DNA of 64,000 nt, taken from Lachnospiraceae bacterium. Its GTDB lineage: Bacteria; Bacillota; Clostridia; Lachnospirales; Lachnospiraceae. The DNA lies in the NCBI GenBank assembly GCA_017405805.1, contig JAFQZU010000035.1, positions 1-64,000 on the forward strand, given 5' to 3'. Below are positions 14,097 through 22,186 of the stretch, piece after piece. Below the pieces are notes generated by a model. That model was given only the letters and a program-made list of their open reading frames with translations, had not been told where the DNA came from and ran no database searches. The translations under genes were made by a program, and so were the position numbers. Position 1 is the first letter of the stretch; the number at the start of each line of letters is the position of its first letter.

Positions 14097-14493
14097 GCCT
14101 TCCTCCTTGTAAAATGTCCCAGCCGGCTCGCCGAGGTGTGTGCGTACATGGCGCCGGTTCGTTGAGCGGACGAATAATCTGCTATTAATTGATACATCCG
14201 CTCAAATTTCTCGTGTTTTTTCAAAAAACTTGCTGTAGAGCAGATATACGAGCGAATAACTCGTTTTTCGTCCGCCCTGACAAGATGTAATCAAAGCCTC
14301 CGGCTCTGTTTATGGCGGACAAAACTGATGACAAATCAATCCTTATCCGCTCACAAGTTCCCAAAGACCAAATCCAACCAAATAACAAGCGGACGAAACG
14401 GACAGAAATTAAAATATGGGCCGCCGCCCTATGAATTAATAAGAATTAATCCTTAGTGCGACAGCCCATCTCACTTCATTTTGGTTGTGCGGA
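14097..14493. other. 397-bp intergenic region with a repeated GCGGACGAA-type element
   Basis: No gene seen. The right end holds the rplA terminator. The rest carries six copies of a GCGGA(C/T) core in alternating orientation: about 14164-14174 (+), 14191-14203 (-), 14264-14277 (-), 14314-14324 (+), 14341-14354 (-) and 14387-14398 (+), often as GAGCGGAC/TGAA. Looser variants (GAGCAGATATA, GAGCGAATAA) lie between them at about 14238-14259. The function is unknown; a cluster of protein sites is one reading. Confidence 0.6.
14407..14469 (-). terminator. Nested hairpin terminator after rplA
   Basis: Minus strand: the outer arm ATGGGC (14464-14469) pairs with GCCCAT (14416-14421), and an inner ATTAAT-TCTT-ATTAAT hairpin (14435-14450) lies within. 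It is followed by ATTTTAATTT. It fits the end of the rplKA transcript. Confidence 0.6.
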
Positions 14494-15183
14494 TCAATAG
14501 CGGTTAGCCACGATCTTCACGCCGGGGCCCATGGTGGTAGCCATGGAAATGCTCTTCAGATACTGGCCCTTGACAGCAGCGGGCTTAGCCTTTACGATCG
14601 CGCCCATCAGTGCGTCGTAGTTCTGCATCAGCTGCTCTTCCGTGAAGGAAACCTTGCCGATCGGGCAGTGGATGATGTTGGCCTTGTCCAGTCTGTACTC
14701 GATCTTACCTGCTTTGATGTCCGCGATCGCCTTCGCGACGTCCATGGTGACGGTACCGGCCTTGGGGTTGGGCATCAGGCCCTTGGGACCAAGGATACGG
14801 CCCAGACGGCCGACAACGCTCATCATGTCGGGTGTAGCGACGACTACGTCAAAATCAAGCCATCCTTCGTTCTGGATCTTGGGAAGGAGCTCCTGTCCGC
14901 CTACATAATCGGCGCCTGCAGCCTGTGCCTCATCCAGCTTCGCGCCCTTGGCGAAAACAAGGACTCTGACGGAACGGCCTGTGCCTGCGGGCAGGACGAC
15001 CGCACCGCGGATCTGCTGGTCGGCGTGACGGCCGTCGCAGCTGGTGCGGATGTGCAGTTCGACGGTCTCGTCGAATTTGGCAGTGGCTGTCTTCTTGACA
15101 AGAGCGATCGCATCAGCGGGCTCATAGACAACAGAGCGGTCAACGAGCTTTGCTGCCTCAACATACTTCTTACCGTGCTTCAT
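14494..15183 (-). CDS. rplA: 50S ribosomal protein L1
   Basis: L1-stalk protein of 229 residues, normal length, with the conserved [10 protein letters not shown] start region, [15 protein letters not shown] and the [15 protein letters not shown] signature. AAGGAGG lies before the ATG at 15183-15181. It is 27 bp after rplK. L1 is the usual translational repressor of the rplKA mRNA. Confidence 0.98.
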   Translation of the reverse strand: MKHGKKYVEAAKLVDRSVVYEPADAIALVKKTATAKFDETVELHIRTSCDGRHADQQIRGAVVLPAGTGRSVRVLVFAKGAKLDEAQAAGADYVGGQELLPKIQNEGWLDFDVVVATPDMMSVVGRLGRILGPKGLMPNPKAGTVTMDVAKAIADIKAGKIEYRLDKANIIHCPIGKVSFTEEQLMQNYDALMGAIVKAKPAAVKGQYLKSISMATTMGPGVKIVANRY

Positions 15184-15210
15184 AGTATTCTTCCTCCTTC
15201 AGTGCAGCTG

Positions 15211-15636
15211 TTACTCTGTGACCGTGATACCCATGCTTCTGGCGGTGCCTTCGATCATGCTCATTGCCGCTTCGAGAGAAGCTGCGTTGAGATCGGGCAT
15301 CTTCTTCTCGGCGATCTCGCGGATCTGGTCCTTCGTAACGGAACCGACCTTCTCCTTGTTCGGAACACCGGAAGCCTTCTGCAGGTTTGCTGCCTTCTTC
15401 AGAAGAACCGCTGCGGGCGGAGTCTTCGTGATGAAGCTGAAGGATCTGTCGGAATAAACAGTGATGACGACAGGAATGATGGTATCGCCTTCCTGTGCCG
15501 TCTTGGCGTTGAACTGCTTGGTGAACTCAACGATGTTGACACCGTGCTGTCCGAGCGCCGGTCCTACCGGGGGAGCGGGGGTCGCTTTGCCGGCGGGAAT
15601 CTGTAATTTGACATAACCAGTTACTTTCTTTGCCAT
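15211..15636 (-). CDS. rplK: 50S ribosomal protein L11
   Basis: GTPase-centre protein, 141 residues, exactly the usual L11 length with the start at 15636-15634 ([20 protein letters not shown]). AAAGGAGG is 5 nt upstream. The [14 protein letters not shown] and [16 protein letters not shown] motifs are present. A longer in-frame reading upstream is rejected because it would cross the leader hairpin and lacks L11 homology. Confidence 0.97.
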   Translation of the reverse strand: MAKKVTGYVKLQIPAGKATPAPPVGPALGQHGVNIVEFTKQFNAKTAQEGDTIIPVVITVYSDRSFSFITKTPPAAVLLKKAANLQKASGVPNKEKVGSVTKDQIREIAEKKMPDLNAASLEAAMSMIEGTARSMGITVTE

Positions 15637-15648
15637 ATTTCCTCCTTT

Positions 15649-15680
15649 GTGGTATCTTGCGCAGACTTTGCTGCTCCCAC
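15649..15680 (-). promoter_or_regulatory. L1-binding leader hairpin before rplK (23S L1-stalk mimic)
   Basis: The minus strand reads GTGGGAG (15674-15680) ... AAGATACCAC (15649-15658), directly before the rplK binding site. 23S rRNA has GGUGGGAGG ... GAAAUACCACC at the base of the L1 stalk. The similarity suggests L1 binds here to repress rplK-rplA. The motif is seen; function follows from known L1 autoregulation. Confidence 0.6.
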
Positions 15681-15789
15681 TTCTTACGGCAGCCGCCATG
15701 ACTGCCTTCTCTATACAAAGGACCTTTGCTCAGCGCGCCGGTCTCCATGTACCAGTGTAATGCTCCGATCTTCTGCTCCGAAGTCTTCC

Positions 15790-16551
15790 TCAGGAGAGGC
15801 GCCTCACTTCCGCGAAGCTGATCTCTACCGGGATATCGCCTCCGAACAGCTCCACCTTGATCGTGGTCGTCTGTTTGCCGAAGTCGATCTTCTGCACGAG
15901 GCCCTTGGTATCCTTCCACACGCCGGCCACGACCGTGACCATGTCGCCCACTTCGAAGTCGACGGTGATGTTCTTCGTCTGGATGCCGAGCGGCTTCATC
16001 TCCGCTTCCGTCAGCGGAACCGGCTTGCTCTCAGGTCCGACAAAACCGGTCACGCCCCTCGTGTTGCGGACCACATACCAGGTGTCGTCGTTCATGACCA
16101 TGTTGACCAGGACATAACCCGGGAAAAGCTTTTTGGAAACGGTCTTCCTGACGCCGTCCCTGACTTCCACCACGTCCTGCATGGGAACTCTCACCTCGAA
16201 GATCTGGTCCTCGAGATGCCTGTTCTCGATGGTCTTTTCGATGTTGATCTTGACCTTGTTCTCGTAGCCCGAATACGTGTGTGCCACGTACCAGCGGGGC
16301 TCGTCGCTGATCGCACTCTCGTCGAGCTGATCCCCTTCCGCGCCCTCTTCCTGGGCCGCCAGGGATTCTTCCACAGCTGCCGCCTGCACGGCATCTATAT
16401 CCTCGTCCTGCATCAGTGTGCGCTCCGCATCCGCGCTCTCGACCTCGGCCGCCTTCTTTGTGAAGTCGGGTCTTTTGATCTCACGGACACCCGGAAGCAC
16501 GCCTCTTTTGACGCGTACGCCTCCGCGGGACTCTGCTCTCATATCTGCCAT
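15790..16551 (-). CDS. nusG: Transcription antitermination factor NusG with long N-terminal extension
   Basis: NusG binds RNA polymerase beta' and couples it to Rho or the ribosome. The NGN domain starts at WYVAHTYSGYENKVK (about 87-101) and includes LFPGYVLV; the KOW domain follows (FEVGDMVTVVAGVWKDTKG). The protein has 253 residues because about 83 residues, basic then strongly acidic, precede the NGN domain. The long start is favoured since GAGGTGAATAA lies right before the ATG at 16551-16549, and internal Met codons lack such a site. It sits 29 bp after secE. Confidence 0.95.
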   Translation of the reverse strand: MADMRAESRGGVRVKRGVLPGVREIKRPDFTKKAAEVESADAERTLMQDEDIDAVQAAAVEESLAAQEEGAEGDQLDESAISDEPRWYVAHTYSGYENKVKINIEKTIENRHLEDQIFEVRVPMQDVVEVRDGVRKTVSKKLFPGYVLVNMVMNDDTWYVVRNTRGVTGFVGPESKPVPLTEAEMKPLGIQTKNITVDFEVGDMVTVVAGVWKDTKGLVQKIDFGKQTTTIKVELFGGDIPVEISFAEVRRLS

Positions 16552-16580
16552 TTATTCACCTCATCCGCTCCACGCATTGT

Positions 16581-16802
16581 TCAGGCTGCGCCGACAGTCG
16601 TCAGCCAGTCGATCAGATTCTGTGCGCCAAAGTCGATGATCGCGATCAGGATCGCCACTACAGCCGTCACACACAGCACCGCTAACAGCTGCTTGAGCAG
16701 TGTATCTCTGTCAGGCCAGATGATCTTGTGAAACTCGGTCTTAACGCCCTTAAAGAAGCGACTAAGCCTCGATTCACCGGCCGTCTTCTCCTTCTTGTCC
16801 AT
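16581..16802 (-). CDS. secE: Preprotein translocase subunit SecE
   Basis: Small single-span Sec subunit of 73 residues. The short basic N-terminus contains the FKGVKTEFHKIIWPDRDTL amphipathic stretch, followed by one membrane segment (about 39-60). AAGGAGATCTT precedes the ATG. It stands between rpmG (12 bp upstream) and nusG, the standard order. No tRNA gene lies in the short spacer. Confidence 0.96.
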   Translation of the reverse strand: MDKKEKTAGESRLSRFFKGVKTEFHKIIWPDRDTLLKQLLAVLCVTAVVAILIAIIDFGAQNLIDWLTTVGAA

Positions 16803-16814
16803 AAGATCTCCTTA

Positions 16815-16964
16815 TTACTTGGTCTCTTTATGAGGCGTGTGCTTTCTGCAGAATCTGCAGTACTTCTTGATCTCAAGCCTTTCCGGATGAGCCTTCTTGT
16901 CCTTTGTGGTATTGTAGTTGCGCTGTTTGCACTCCGTGCAGGATAATGTAATTCTTGTACGCAT
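16815..16964 (-). CDS. rpmG: 50S ribosomal protein L33
   Basis: 49-residue zinc-type L33: [17 protein letters not shown] ... [16 protein letters not shown], with both CxxC pairs (CTEC and CRFC), so the zinc-binding form. The start is at 16964-16962, behind GGAGGGAAAAAT. Longer in-frame upstream readings add non-homologous sequence and are rejected. First gene of rpmG-secE-nusG. Confidence 0.96.
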   Translation of the reverse strand: MRTRITLSCTECKQRNYNTTKDKKAHPERLEIKKYCRFCRKHTPHKETK

Positions 16965-17046
16965 TATTTTTCCCTCCGCTCCCGATTCTTTCCAGTGGCA
17001 GGCCCCATTTTGGAGCATAAAAAAAAGACCTGTCACAATCTCAAAC

Positions 17047-17078
17047 AATAAGCTATCATAAAACAATTCCGCCGTCAA
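17047..17078 (-). promoter_or_regulatory. Probable promoter of rpmG-secE-nusG
   Basis: On the minus strand TTGACG (about 17072-17077) is followed after 17 bp by TAGCTT (about 17049-17054). The -35 is good, the -10 weak. It lies between the glf terminator and rpmG, the only place a promoter is needed. Confidence 0.45.
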
Positions 17079-17088
17079 GCGATTCCTG

Positions 17089-17115
17089 AAAAAAGGGAGG
17101 CGTCCCGCGCCTCCC
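17089..17115 (-). terminator. Intrinsic terminator after glf
   Basis: Perfect 8-bp stem GGGAGGCG/CGCCTCCC (17095-17102 with 17108-17115), 5-nt loop, followed on the minus strand by six T. Textbook form. Confidence 0.9.
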
Positions 17116-17154
17116 CCGTAAGTTCTTCTTTGTGAGGTCTTCCCCGTAAGGATC

Positions 17155-18303
17155 TCAGCCAAGCTCTTCCTTCACCGTGTCCAGCGCGGCGCGGATCACT
17201 TTGTCCATATCGTAGTAGCGGTACATGCCGAGGCGGCCGCCGAAGATCACGCTGCGCTTCTTTTCGGCCAGGCTCCTGTACTTCTCGTAGACCGCGTCGT
17301 TCCTGTCGTTGTTCACGGGATAGTAGGGCTCCATGCCCTTCTCCCACGCCGCCGGATATTCCCTCGTGATCACGGTGCCTTTAATGGGCTCGCCGGTCTC
17401 AGAGTCCTTTCCGAACTCGAAATACTTGTGCTCGATGATCCTGGTGAAGGGGACCTCGCGCTCCGTGTAGTTGACGACGGCGTTGCCCTGGTAATTGTCC
17501 ACCTCCGGAAGCTCTTCCGTCTCGAAGCGGAGGGACCTGTACTCCAGGGGCCCGTAGCACTCGTCAAAAAACTCGTCGATCATCCCGGTGTAAAGGACTT
17601 TCGCGAACCGGTCGTCTCCCATGACGAATCCGGCGCCTTCCTCCTCCCGCACGGCCTTCCGGAAATCCACGCCGAGCTTTACGGGCGTGCCCTCCAGCAT
17701 CTTTTCCACGATCTTCGTGTAGCCGCCGACCGGGATGCCCTGGTACGGATCGTTGAAATAATTGTTGTCATAGATGAAGCGGAGCGGGAGACGCTTGATG
17801 ATGAAGGCGGGAAGCTCCGTGCAGTCCCTGCCCCACTGCTTCTCGGTGTAGCCCTTGATCAGCTTCTCGTAAACGTCCCTGCCCACCAGAGAGAGGGCCT
17901 GTTCCTCGAGGTTCTGCGGATTCTCGACCTTCGCTTCCGCGCGCTGCCGCTCGATGATCTCCATTGCCTCCGCGGGCGTCTGGATCCCCCACATCCGGCT
18001 GAAGGTGTTCATATTAAAAGGAAGGTTATAGAGTTCCTTCCCGTACCTGGCCACCGGGCTGTTGACAAAATTGTTGAAGCGGGCGAACTGCTGCACATAC
18101 TCCCAGACTTCCGTGTCCGATGTGTGGAAAATATGGGCGCCGTAGCGGTGCACATGAATGCCGTTCACGTCTTCCGTATAGATATTGCCGGCGATGTGGT
18201 CTCTGCGGTCGATGACCATGCAGGTTCTGCCTGCTTTTTTCATTTCATATGCGAAAACGGATCCGAACAGACCCGCTCCCACGATCAGATAATCATACTG
18301 CAT
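17155..18303 (-). CDS. glf: UDP-galactopyranose mutase
   Basis: Flavoenzyme that converts UDP-galactopyranose to UDP-galactofuranose for cell-surface glycans. 382 residues, usual length. Seen: the FAD-binding [12 protein letters not shown] at about 9-20, [34 protein letters not shown], and the C-terminal [16 protein letters not shown] choose the ATG at 18303-18301, with AAGGTG just upstream, over the GTG three codons earlier. It overlaps the end of the XRE gene by 11 bp, so the regulator and enzyme are coupled. No galactofuranosyltransferase is seen in this window. Confidence 0.96.
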   Translation of the reverse strand: MQYDYLIVGAGLFGSVFAYEMKKAGRTCMVIDRRDHIAGNIYTEDVNGIHVHRYGAHIFHTSDTEVWEYVQQFARFNNFVNSPVARYGKELYNLPFNMNTFSRMWGIQTPAEAMEIIERQRAEAKVENPQNLEEQALSLVGRDVYEKLIKGYTEKQWGRDCTELPAFIIKRLPLRFIYDNNYFNDPYQGIPVGGYTKIVEKMLEGTPVKLGVDFRKAVREEEGAGFVMGDDRFAKVLYTGMIDEFFDECYGPLEYRSLRFETEELPEVDNYQGNAVVNYTEREVPFTRIIEHKYFEFGKDSETGEPIKGTVITREYPAAWEKGMEPYYPVNNDRNDAVYEKYRSLAEKKRSVIFGGRLGMYRYYDMDKVIRAALDTVKEELG

Positions 18304-18676
18304 TGTCGTCACCTTGCTCCCTTGCTGCGTCCTCTTTTACGTAGAGAGGATTTTTCGTGTAGTCGTCCAGAATGTCCATGACTTTCCTGCGGCCGGCTTT
18401 GTTAAGGAGGTTGAATTTGCCCATCACCTTCTTGGTCGTGATCTGCGCGGAGAGTTCATCCCCGTCCTCAAGGGGCGTAAAATCAACCGGATTGAGCATC
18501 AGCGCCTCGCAGATCCGGATCACTGTACTGTAGGCCATTCCCTCGATCCCTCTCTCGAGGGCGGTGACGAGCGTGCTGTAAGGGATATTCATCTGGACCG
18601 CGAACTGCCTCACACTCTTGTATCGGGAAAGAATGACCGCACGCAGAATGTCTGCTTTAGATGAATTGTTATTCAT
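18293..18676 (-). CDS. XRE-family helix-turn-helix regulator
   Basis: 127-residue DNA-binding protein. The helix-turn-helix covers about residues 9-65 (ILSRYKSVRQFAVQMNIPYSTLVTALE in two helices), followed by a C-terminal segment with LNKAGRRKVMDILDDY, often seen in Clostridia XRE proteins. AGGAGGTTTCAGA precedes the ATG. It overlaps glf by 11 bp, so it probably acts on glf or on its own promoter. The 195-bp upstream region has direct and inverted repeats that could be its operators. Confidence 0.85.
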   Translation of the reverse strand: MNNNSSKADILRAVILSRYKSVRQFAVQMNIPYSTLVTALERGIEGMAYSTVIRICEALMLNPVDFTPLEDGDELSAQITTKKVMGKFNLLNKAGRRKVMDILDDYTKNPLYVKEDAAREQGDDNAV

Positions 18677-18714
18677 TCTGAAACCTCCTAATCAAGTTAA
18701 AAAAGAATGTCATG

Positions 18715-18778
18715 AAGTCTCAGACTACGCTAAGTCTCATTGACCAGAAAAACGGCATGATACCGCATCATATGCGGT
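18715..18778 (-). promoter_or_regulatory. Repeats upstream of the XRE gene, possible operators
   Basis: AAGTCTCA occurs twice as a direct repeat (18715-18722 and 18732-18739, period 17 bp). A 7-bp inverted repeat ACCGCAT/ATGCGGT follows (18762-18768 with 18772-18778). They lie in the XRE leader. Direct sight only; binding is guessed. Confidence 0.35.
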
Positions 18779-18871
18779 CCCTCTATTATCTCTACTGCTT
18801 TTTCTAACTTCATGCCCTCTGACCGGGTTATAGTATTTGTAACCGGCTGTCGTACTTAAACAGACAATATA

Positions 18872-20206
18872 TTATATCACTAACTGCACCGTAAAAACAA
18901 TATTGTACTCTTCTTCGTACATAGCGTACGCCGCGCTGATGGAACCGCGGTTGGCCTCCGCGATGGCCCTGGCTGCGCTCAGGCCGATCCCGTATCCGCC
19001 TTTTTTTTGCGTTCTCGCCTTGTCCTGCCTGTAGAAGCGGTCAAAGAGTCTCTCCGGATCCTCCTCCGCTTCCTCCCGCCTGACGGTATTGCGCTGTATG
19101 AGCAGCCCTTTTCCCTCGGACCTGCAGACTTTTACGCAGATCGTTCCGCCCTCCGGCGTGTACTTCACCGCATTGTCCATAAGGATCGCCGCCAGCTGGG
19201 CCAGCGTATCCCTGTGCCCCTGCACCGTAACCTCCTCCAGCTCCTGCACGACCGCGATTCCCTTTGCCCCGGCGGGCTGGGAGAATTCCTGGATCTTTTC
19301 CCTTACCAGCGACGTCAGGTCCACCGGTGCGACTGCCAGTTCATACCCGATCTCGTCCATTCTCGAGAGCGTGAGCAGATTCTGCATGAGGCCGCTCAGG
19401 CGCTGCGTCTGGGTCCGGATATTGCGGGTCCACTTGCTCTCCCCCGTGTACAGTTCCAGGGCGTCCGTGTTGGCGAGGATGATGGCGAGCGGCGTCTTCA
19501 GCTCGTGTCCCGCGTTGGTGACGAACTGCTTCTGCCTCTCCATATTGGCCGCGATGGGGGCGATGGCCCGCCGCGAGAGCATGATCACGAACAGGAGCAT
19601 CAGGACCCAGGCGCCCGTCGCGATGGCGGCGGAGATGCCAAGCACCGAGACCATGTCGCTGATCCGCCCGGTGATATCGAGGAAGACCACGACCGTGTCC
19701 TGTTCCTCCTCGTTTTCCTCCTCGCCATATTCAGCGTAAGCCGCCCCCGCGAAGGGATCGAAATGATCCTCCTGCGGCACTTTGCGGATCACATAGAGAA
19801 ATCCGTCCCTGTACCCTGTTTCCCTGTTCCCGCCGCAGACCGACTGCGCGTACTCCCTGGCCTCATCCGCCGTGACGGAATAGATCTGGCCGATATCCGT
19901 TCTCTCGATCTCGCCGTCCTCGTTAAAGCGCACCAGGAAAAAACGCTCCGCCATGGCGCTGTCCATGGAAAAGCCGTCCCGGCCTTTTCTGCCGAGACGG
20001 TCCTCATCGCCGTATTCTCCTCTTTCCTCTTCGTCAAAATGCCGCGGCACGCCGCCGCTCATGGCCAGCATCTGCGCCATATTCGCAGCGCCGTTCCAGA
20101 CCGACCACGCGTTCATCAGATTGATGGCGCCGATCATCAGGACGATCAGCAGCGTCACCGCGATCATGGCAGTGCGCACGAATTTTTTCTGCAGCGTCTT
20201 TGTCAT
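18872..20206 (-). CDS. Membrane sensor histidine kinase
   Basis: 444 residues. Two membrane segments (about 13-33 and 190-212) flank an extracellular region of about 155 acidic residues. H-box NAGHELKTPL and N-box DNAVKYTPEGG are present, as is the GYGIGLSAARAIAEA G2 region. The G1 position reads LLIQRNTVRREEAEEDPERLF instead of a DNGxG motif, a form known in some Clostridia kinases. Its start codon overlaps the regulator's stop (ATGA), and the regulator overlaps the binding-protein gene in the same way, so the three are one translational unit. The signal is unknown. Confidence 0.9.
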   Translation of the reverse strand: MTKTLQKKFVRTAMIAVTLLIVLMIGAINLMNAWSVWNGAANMAQMLAMSGGVPRHFDEEERGEYGDEDRLGRKGRDGFSMDSAMAERFFLVRFNEDGEIERTDIGQIYSVTADEAREYAQSVCGGNRETGYRDGFLYVIRKVPQEDHFDPFAGAAYAEYGEEENEEEQDTVVVFLDITGRISDMVSVLGISAAIATGAWVLMLLFVIMLSRRAIAPIAANMERQKQFVTNAGHELKTPLAIILANTDALELYTGESKWTRNIRTQTQRLSGLMQNLLTLSRMDEIGYELAVAPVDLTSLVREKIQEFSQPAGAKGIAVVQELEEVTVQGHRDTLAQLAAILMDNAVKYTPEGGTICVKVCRSEGKGLLIQRNTVRREEAEEDPERLFDRFYRQDKARTQKKGGYGIGLSAARAIAEANRGSISAAYAMYEEEYNIVFTVQLVI

Positions 20207-20880
20207 TTTTTCTCATCCACCAGCGAGTATCCGATGCCCCGCCGCGCCTTGATGGTGACGCGGGATCCGACGGCGGCGATCCTTTTTCTGAGATAAGAGA
20301 CGTACACCCAGACCGCGCCTGCCTCCGATTCCGTGTCGTATCCCCACACCTTCTCCAGAAGATCGTCCGTGGAGAGATAGATCCCCTGGTTGATCATGAG
20401 CGCTTCCATCATCTGATATTCCACCTTGGGGAGCACCACTTTTCTGTCCCCGCAGGACAGTTCGCCCGTCCCGGTGTTCAGTGACAGATCCGCGAAGGAC
20501 ATGACGTCCGGTCTGAACTCCTCCCGCCTTCTGAGCATGGCGCGCACCCTCGCGAGCAGCTCCCCCATGGCGAAGGGCTTGGGCAGATAGTCGTCCGCCC
20601 CCGCGTCCAGACCCTGGATCCGGTCCTCCACCTCGGCCTTGGCCGTAAGGAGGAGCACCGGCGTGCTGTTGCCCTCTCTCCTGATGCGGGTCAGGACTTC
20701 CAGCCCGCTCATGCGCGGCATCATAATGTCCAGAATGATCCCGTCATACTGCCCGGCGTGAATGTAGTCCAGCGCCTCCTGCCCGTCGAAGACGGGATCC
20801 ACCTGATAGCGGTGATAGGTAAGTATATCGACCACGGCCTCCGACATGGCCGGTTCGTCTTCCGCCAGAAGCAGTCTCAT
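20203..20880 (-). CDS. OmpR-family response regulator
   Basis: 225 residues. Receiver domain (1-115) with acidic AEDEPAM near the N-terminus, phospho-acceptor Asp in IILDIMMPRMSG, Thr in LLLTAKAEVED and Lys in LPKPFAMGE. C-terminal winged helix ends GVWGYDTESEAGAVWVYVSYLRKR...TIKARRGIGYSLV. Overlaps by 4 bp both the kinase gene downstream and the substrate-binding protein gene upstream. Confidence 0.95.
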   Translation of the reverse strand: MRLLLAEDEPAMSEAVVDILTYHRYQVDPVFDGQEALDYIHAGQYDGIILDIMMPRMSGLEVLTRIRREGNSTPVLLLTAKAEVEDRIQGLDAGADDYLPKPFAMGELLARVRAMLRRREEFRPDVMSFADLSLNTGTGELSCGDRKVVLPKVEYQMMEALMINQGIYLSTDDLLEKVWGYDTESEAGAVWVYVSYLRKRIAAVGSRVTIKARRGIGYSLVDEKK

Positions 20881-22121
20881 CCGTTCTCCTCCGCTGCCGC
20901 TTCGTCCGCCGTCGTCTCCTCAGACGTCTCCTCTGAAGTCTCCTCCTCCGGCGCCGCCTCCTCATACGATTCGGGCATCTCTACCGCGGCGTACCCCTCG
21001 CTGTTGGTCCAGCCCAGGGCATCCGCCATCTCGGGGTTGTACTTGACGGCCATGGTGTCGCGGACGCGGTCCACGGACATCATGGTGATGTCGCCGCGGT
21101 CGTCGTACTCGTCGTCGTCGAGCTTGGCCATCCAGGCATATTCCAGAATGTTGTATGCCATCTCCGAAGCGCGCCTGCCCAGGACGTCCATGTCGATGGT
21201 GACGGTGATGAGACCGCCGTTCCTGCACATCCACTCATCGGAGGTCATGACGGGGACCTTTGTCTCGAGGGAGACTTTTTTGACGAGGTCCATGTGCACG
21301 GCCAGCCGGTTGTCCGCGGGGAGATAGAGGACGCTGCACTCGGCGGAAGCCTTGCGGAGCACCTCCTCCACAGCGGCGTCGCTGTCGACAAGATACTCGC
21401 CGTAAGAGACGCCGTCTTCGGTCAGATATTCCTCCACGAAGCCGCACTGGAAGGCGGAATTCACCTCGTCCGAGCTAAGGACGAAGCCGACCTTCCCGCC
21501 CTCGGGCACGAAGCTCTCCAGGACCTCCTTGGTGGTCTGCATGGGCGGAAGATCCGAGATCCCGGTGACGTTCCTGTCCGGTTCGCTGTAGGAGCTCACC
21601 GCGCCGCACATGATGAAGTCCGTGACGGCGAGCCCGATGATCGGAATGGTCGTCGTGGCGTCGGCCGCGCTCTCGAGGGCTCTCGTGCCGGCCACGATGA
21701 TCATGTCGTCCTTGTCGGAGATAAAGGTCTTGACGATCCTGTCACAGTCCTCCCTGGTGCCGTCCGCCGTCCGGTAGTCGAAGACCACGTTTTCATCGTA
21801 GTACTCCTCCATGCCGGCCATGAAGCCCTCGACCGCCCTGGTGAGGGATTCGTGGTCCGCCTGCTGCAGGATCCCGATGTAGTAGTAACCGTCCTCATGA
21901 CGCACCTTCACAGGCTCCTGCTCCGGCTTTTCCTCCGTGCTTTCCGCCTGTGCGGCGGCGTCCTGGGCCGCGGCCGCGTCCTGGGTCCCCTGCTCCTCTG
22001 CCGCAGGCTGCGCCGTCTCCTGCGCGGGCGCCTCCTCCTTGGCCTTTGCCCCGCAGCCGGGAAGAATGAGCGCTGCCGCGCACAGGAGCGCTGTGATCTT
22101 TTTCCAATAACCTGTCTTCAT
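20877..22121 (-). CDS. TrpX/DUF534-like ABC substrate-binding lipoprotein
   Basis: 414 residues from the ATG at 22121 (GGAGAG upstream). Lipoprotein signal with lipobox LPGC (Cys23), an Ala/Glu/Gln-rich linker to about 70, then a periplasmic-binding fold of the TrpX/YtfQ-like type: YYIGILQQADHESL, GTRALESAADATTTIPIIGLAVTDF, ADNRLAVHMD, VPVMTSDEWMCRNGGLITV. The C-terminal tail is Glu/Thr/Ala-rich. No permease or ATPase gene lies nearby. It overlaps the response regulator by 4 bp, so it may deliver a ligand signal to the kinase rather than feed a transporter. The ligand is unknown. Confidence 0.85.
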   Translation of the reverse strand: MKTGYWKKITALLCAAALILPGCGAKAKEEAPAQETAQPAAEEQGTQDAAAAQDAAAQAESTEEKPEQEPVKVRHEDGYYYIGILQQADHESLTRAVEGFMAGMEEYYDENVVFDYRTADGTREDCDRIVKTFISDKDDMIIVAGTRALESAADATTTIPIIGLAVTDFIMCGAVSSYSEPDRNVTGISDLPPMQTTKEVLESFVPEGGKVGFVLSSDEVNSAFQCGFVEEYLTEDGVSYGEYLVDSDAAVEEVLRKASAECSVLYLPADNRLAVHMDLVKKVSLETKVPVMTSDEWMCRNGGLITVTIDMDVLGRRASEMAYNILEYAWMAKLDDDEYDDRGDITMMSVDRVRDTMAVKYNPEMADALGWTNSEGYAAVEMPESYEEAAPEEETSEETSEETTADEAAAEENG

Positions 22122-22153
22122 CCGTATTCTCTCCAATTGCTCGGTTTTTCCTC

Positions 22154-22182
22154 AGTATACCTTACTGCCGCTTCAAATTGAA
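22154..22182 (-). promoter_or_regulatory. Possible promoter of the binding protein / two-component unit
   Basis: TTCAAT (22177-22182), 17-bp spacer, TATACT (22154-22159) on the minus strand. The -35 is poor. A 7-bp inverted repeat CGCTTCA/TGAAGCG covers the -35 region, at the end of the Nudix gene. Confidence 0.35.
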
Positions 22183-22186
22183 GCGC

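Noticed and set aside
16803..16814. tRNA gene between rpmG and secE, common in Bacillota
   Set aside because: Only 12 bp lie between the genes.
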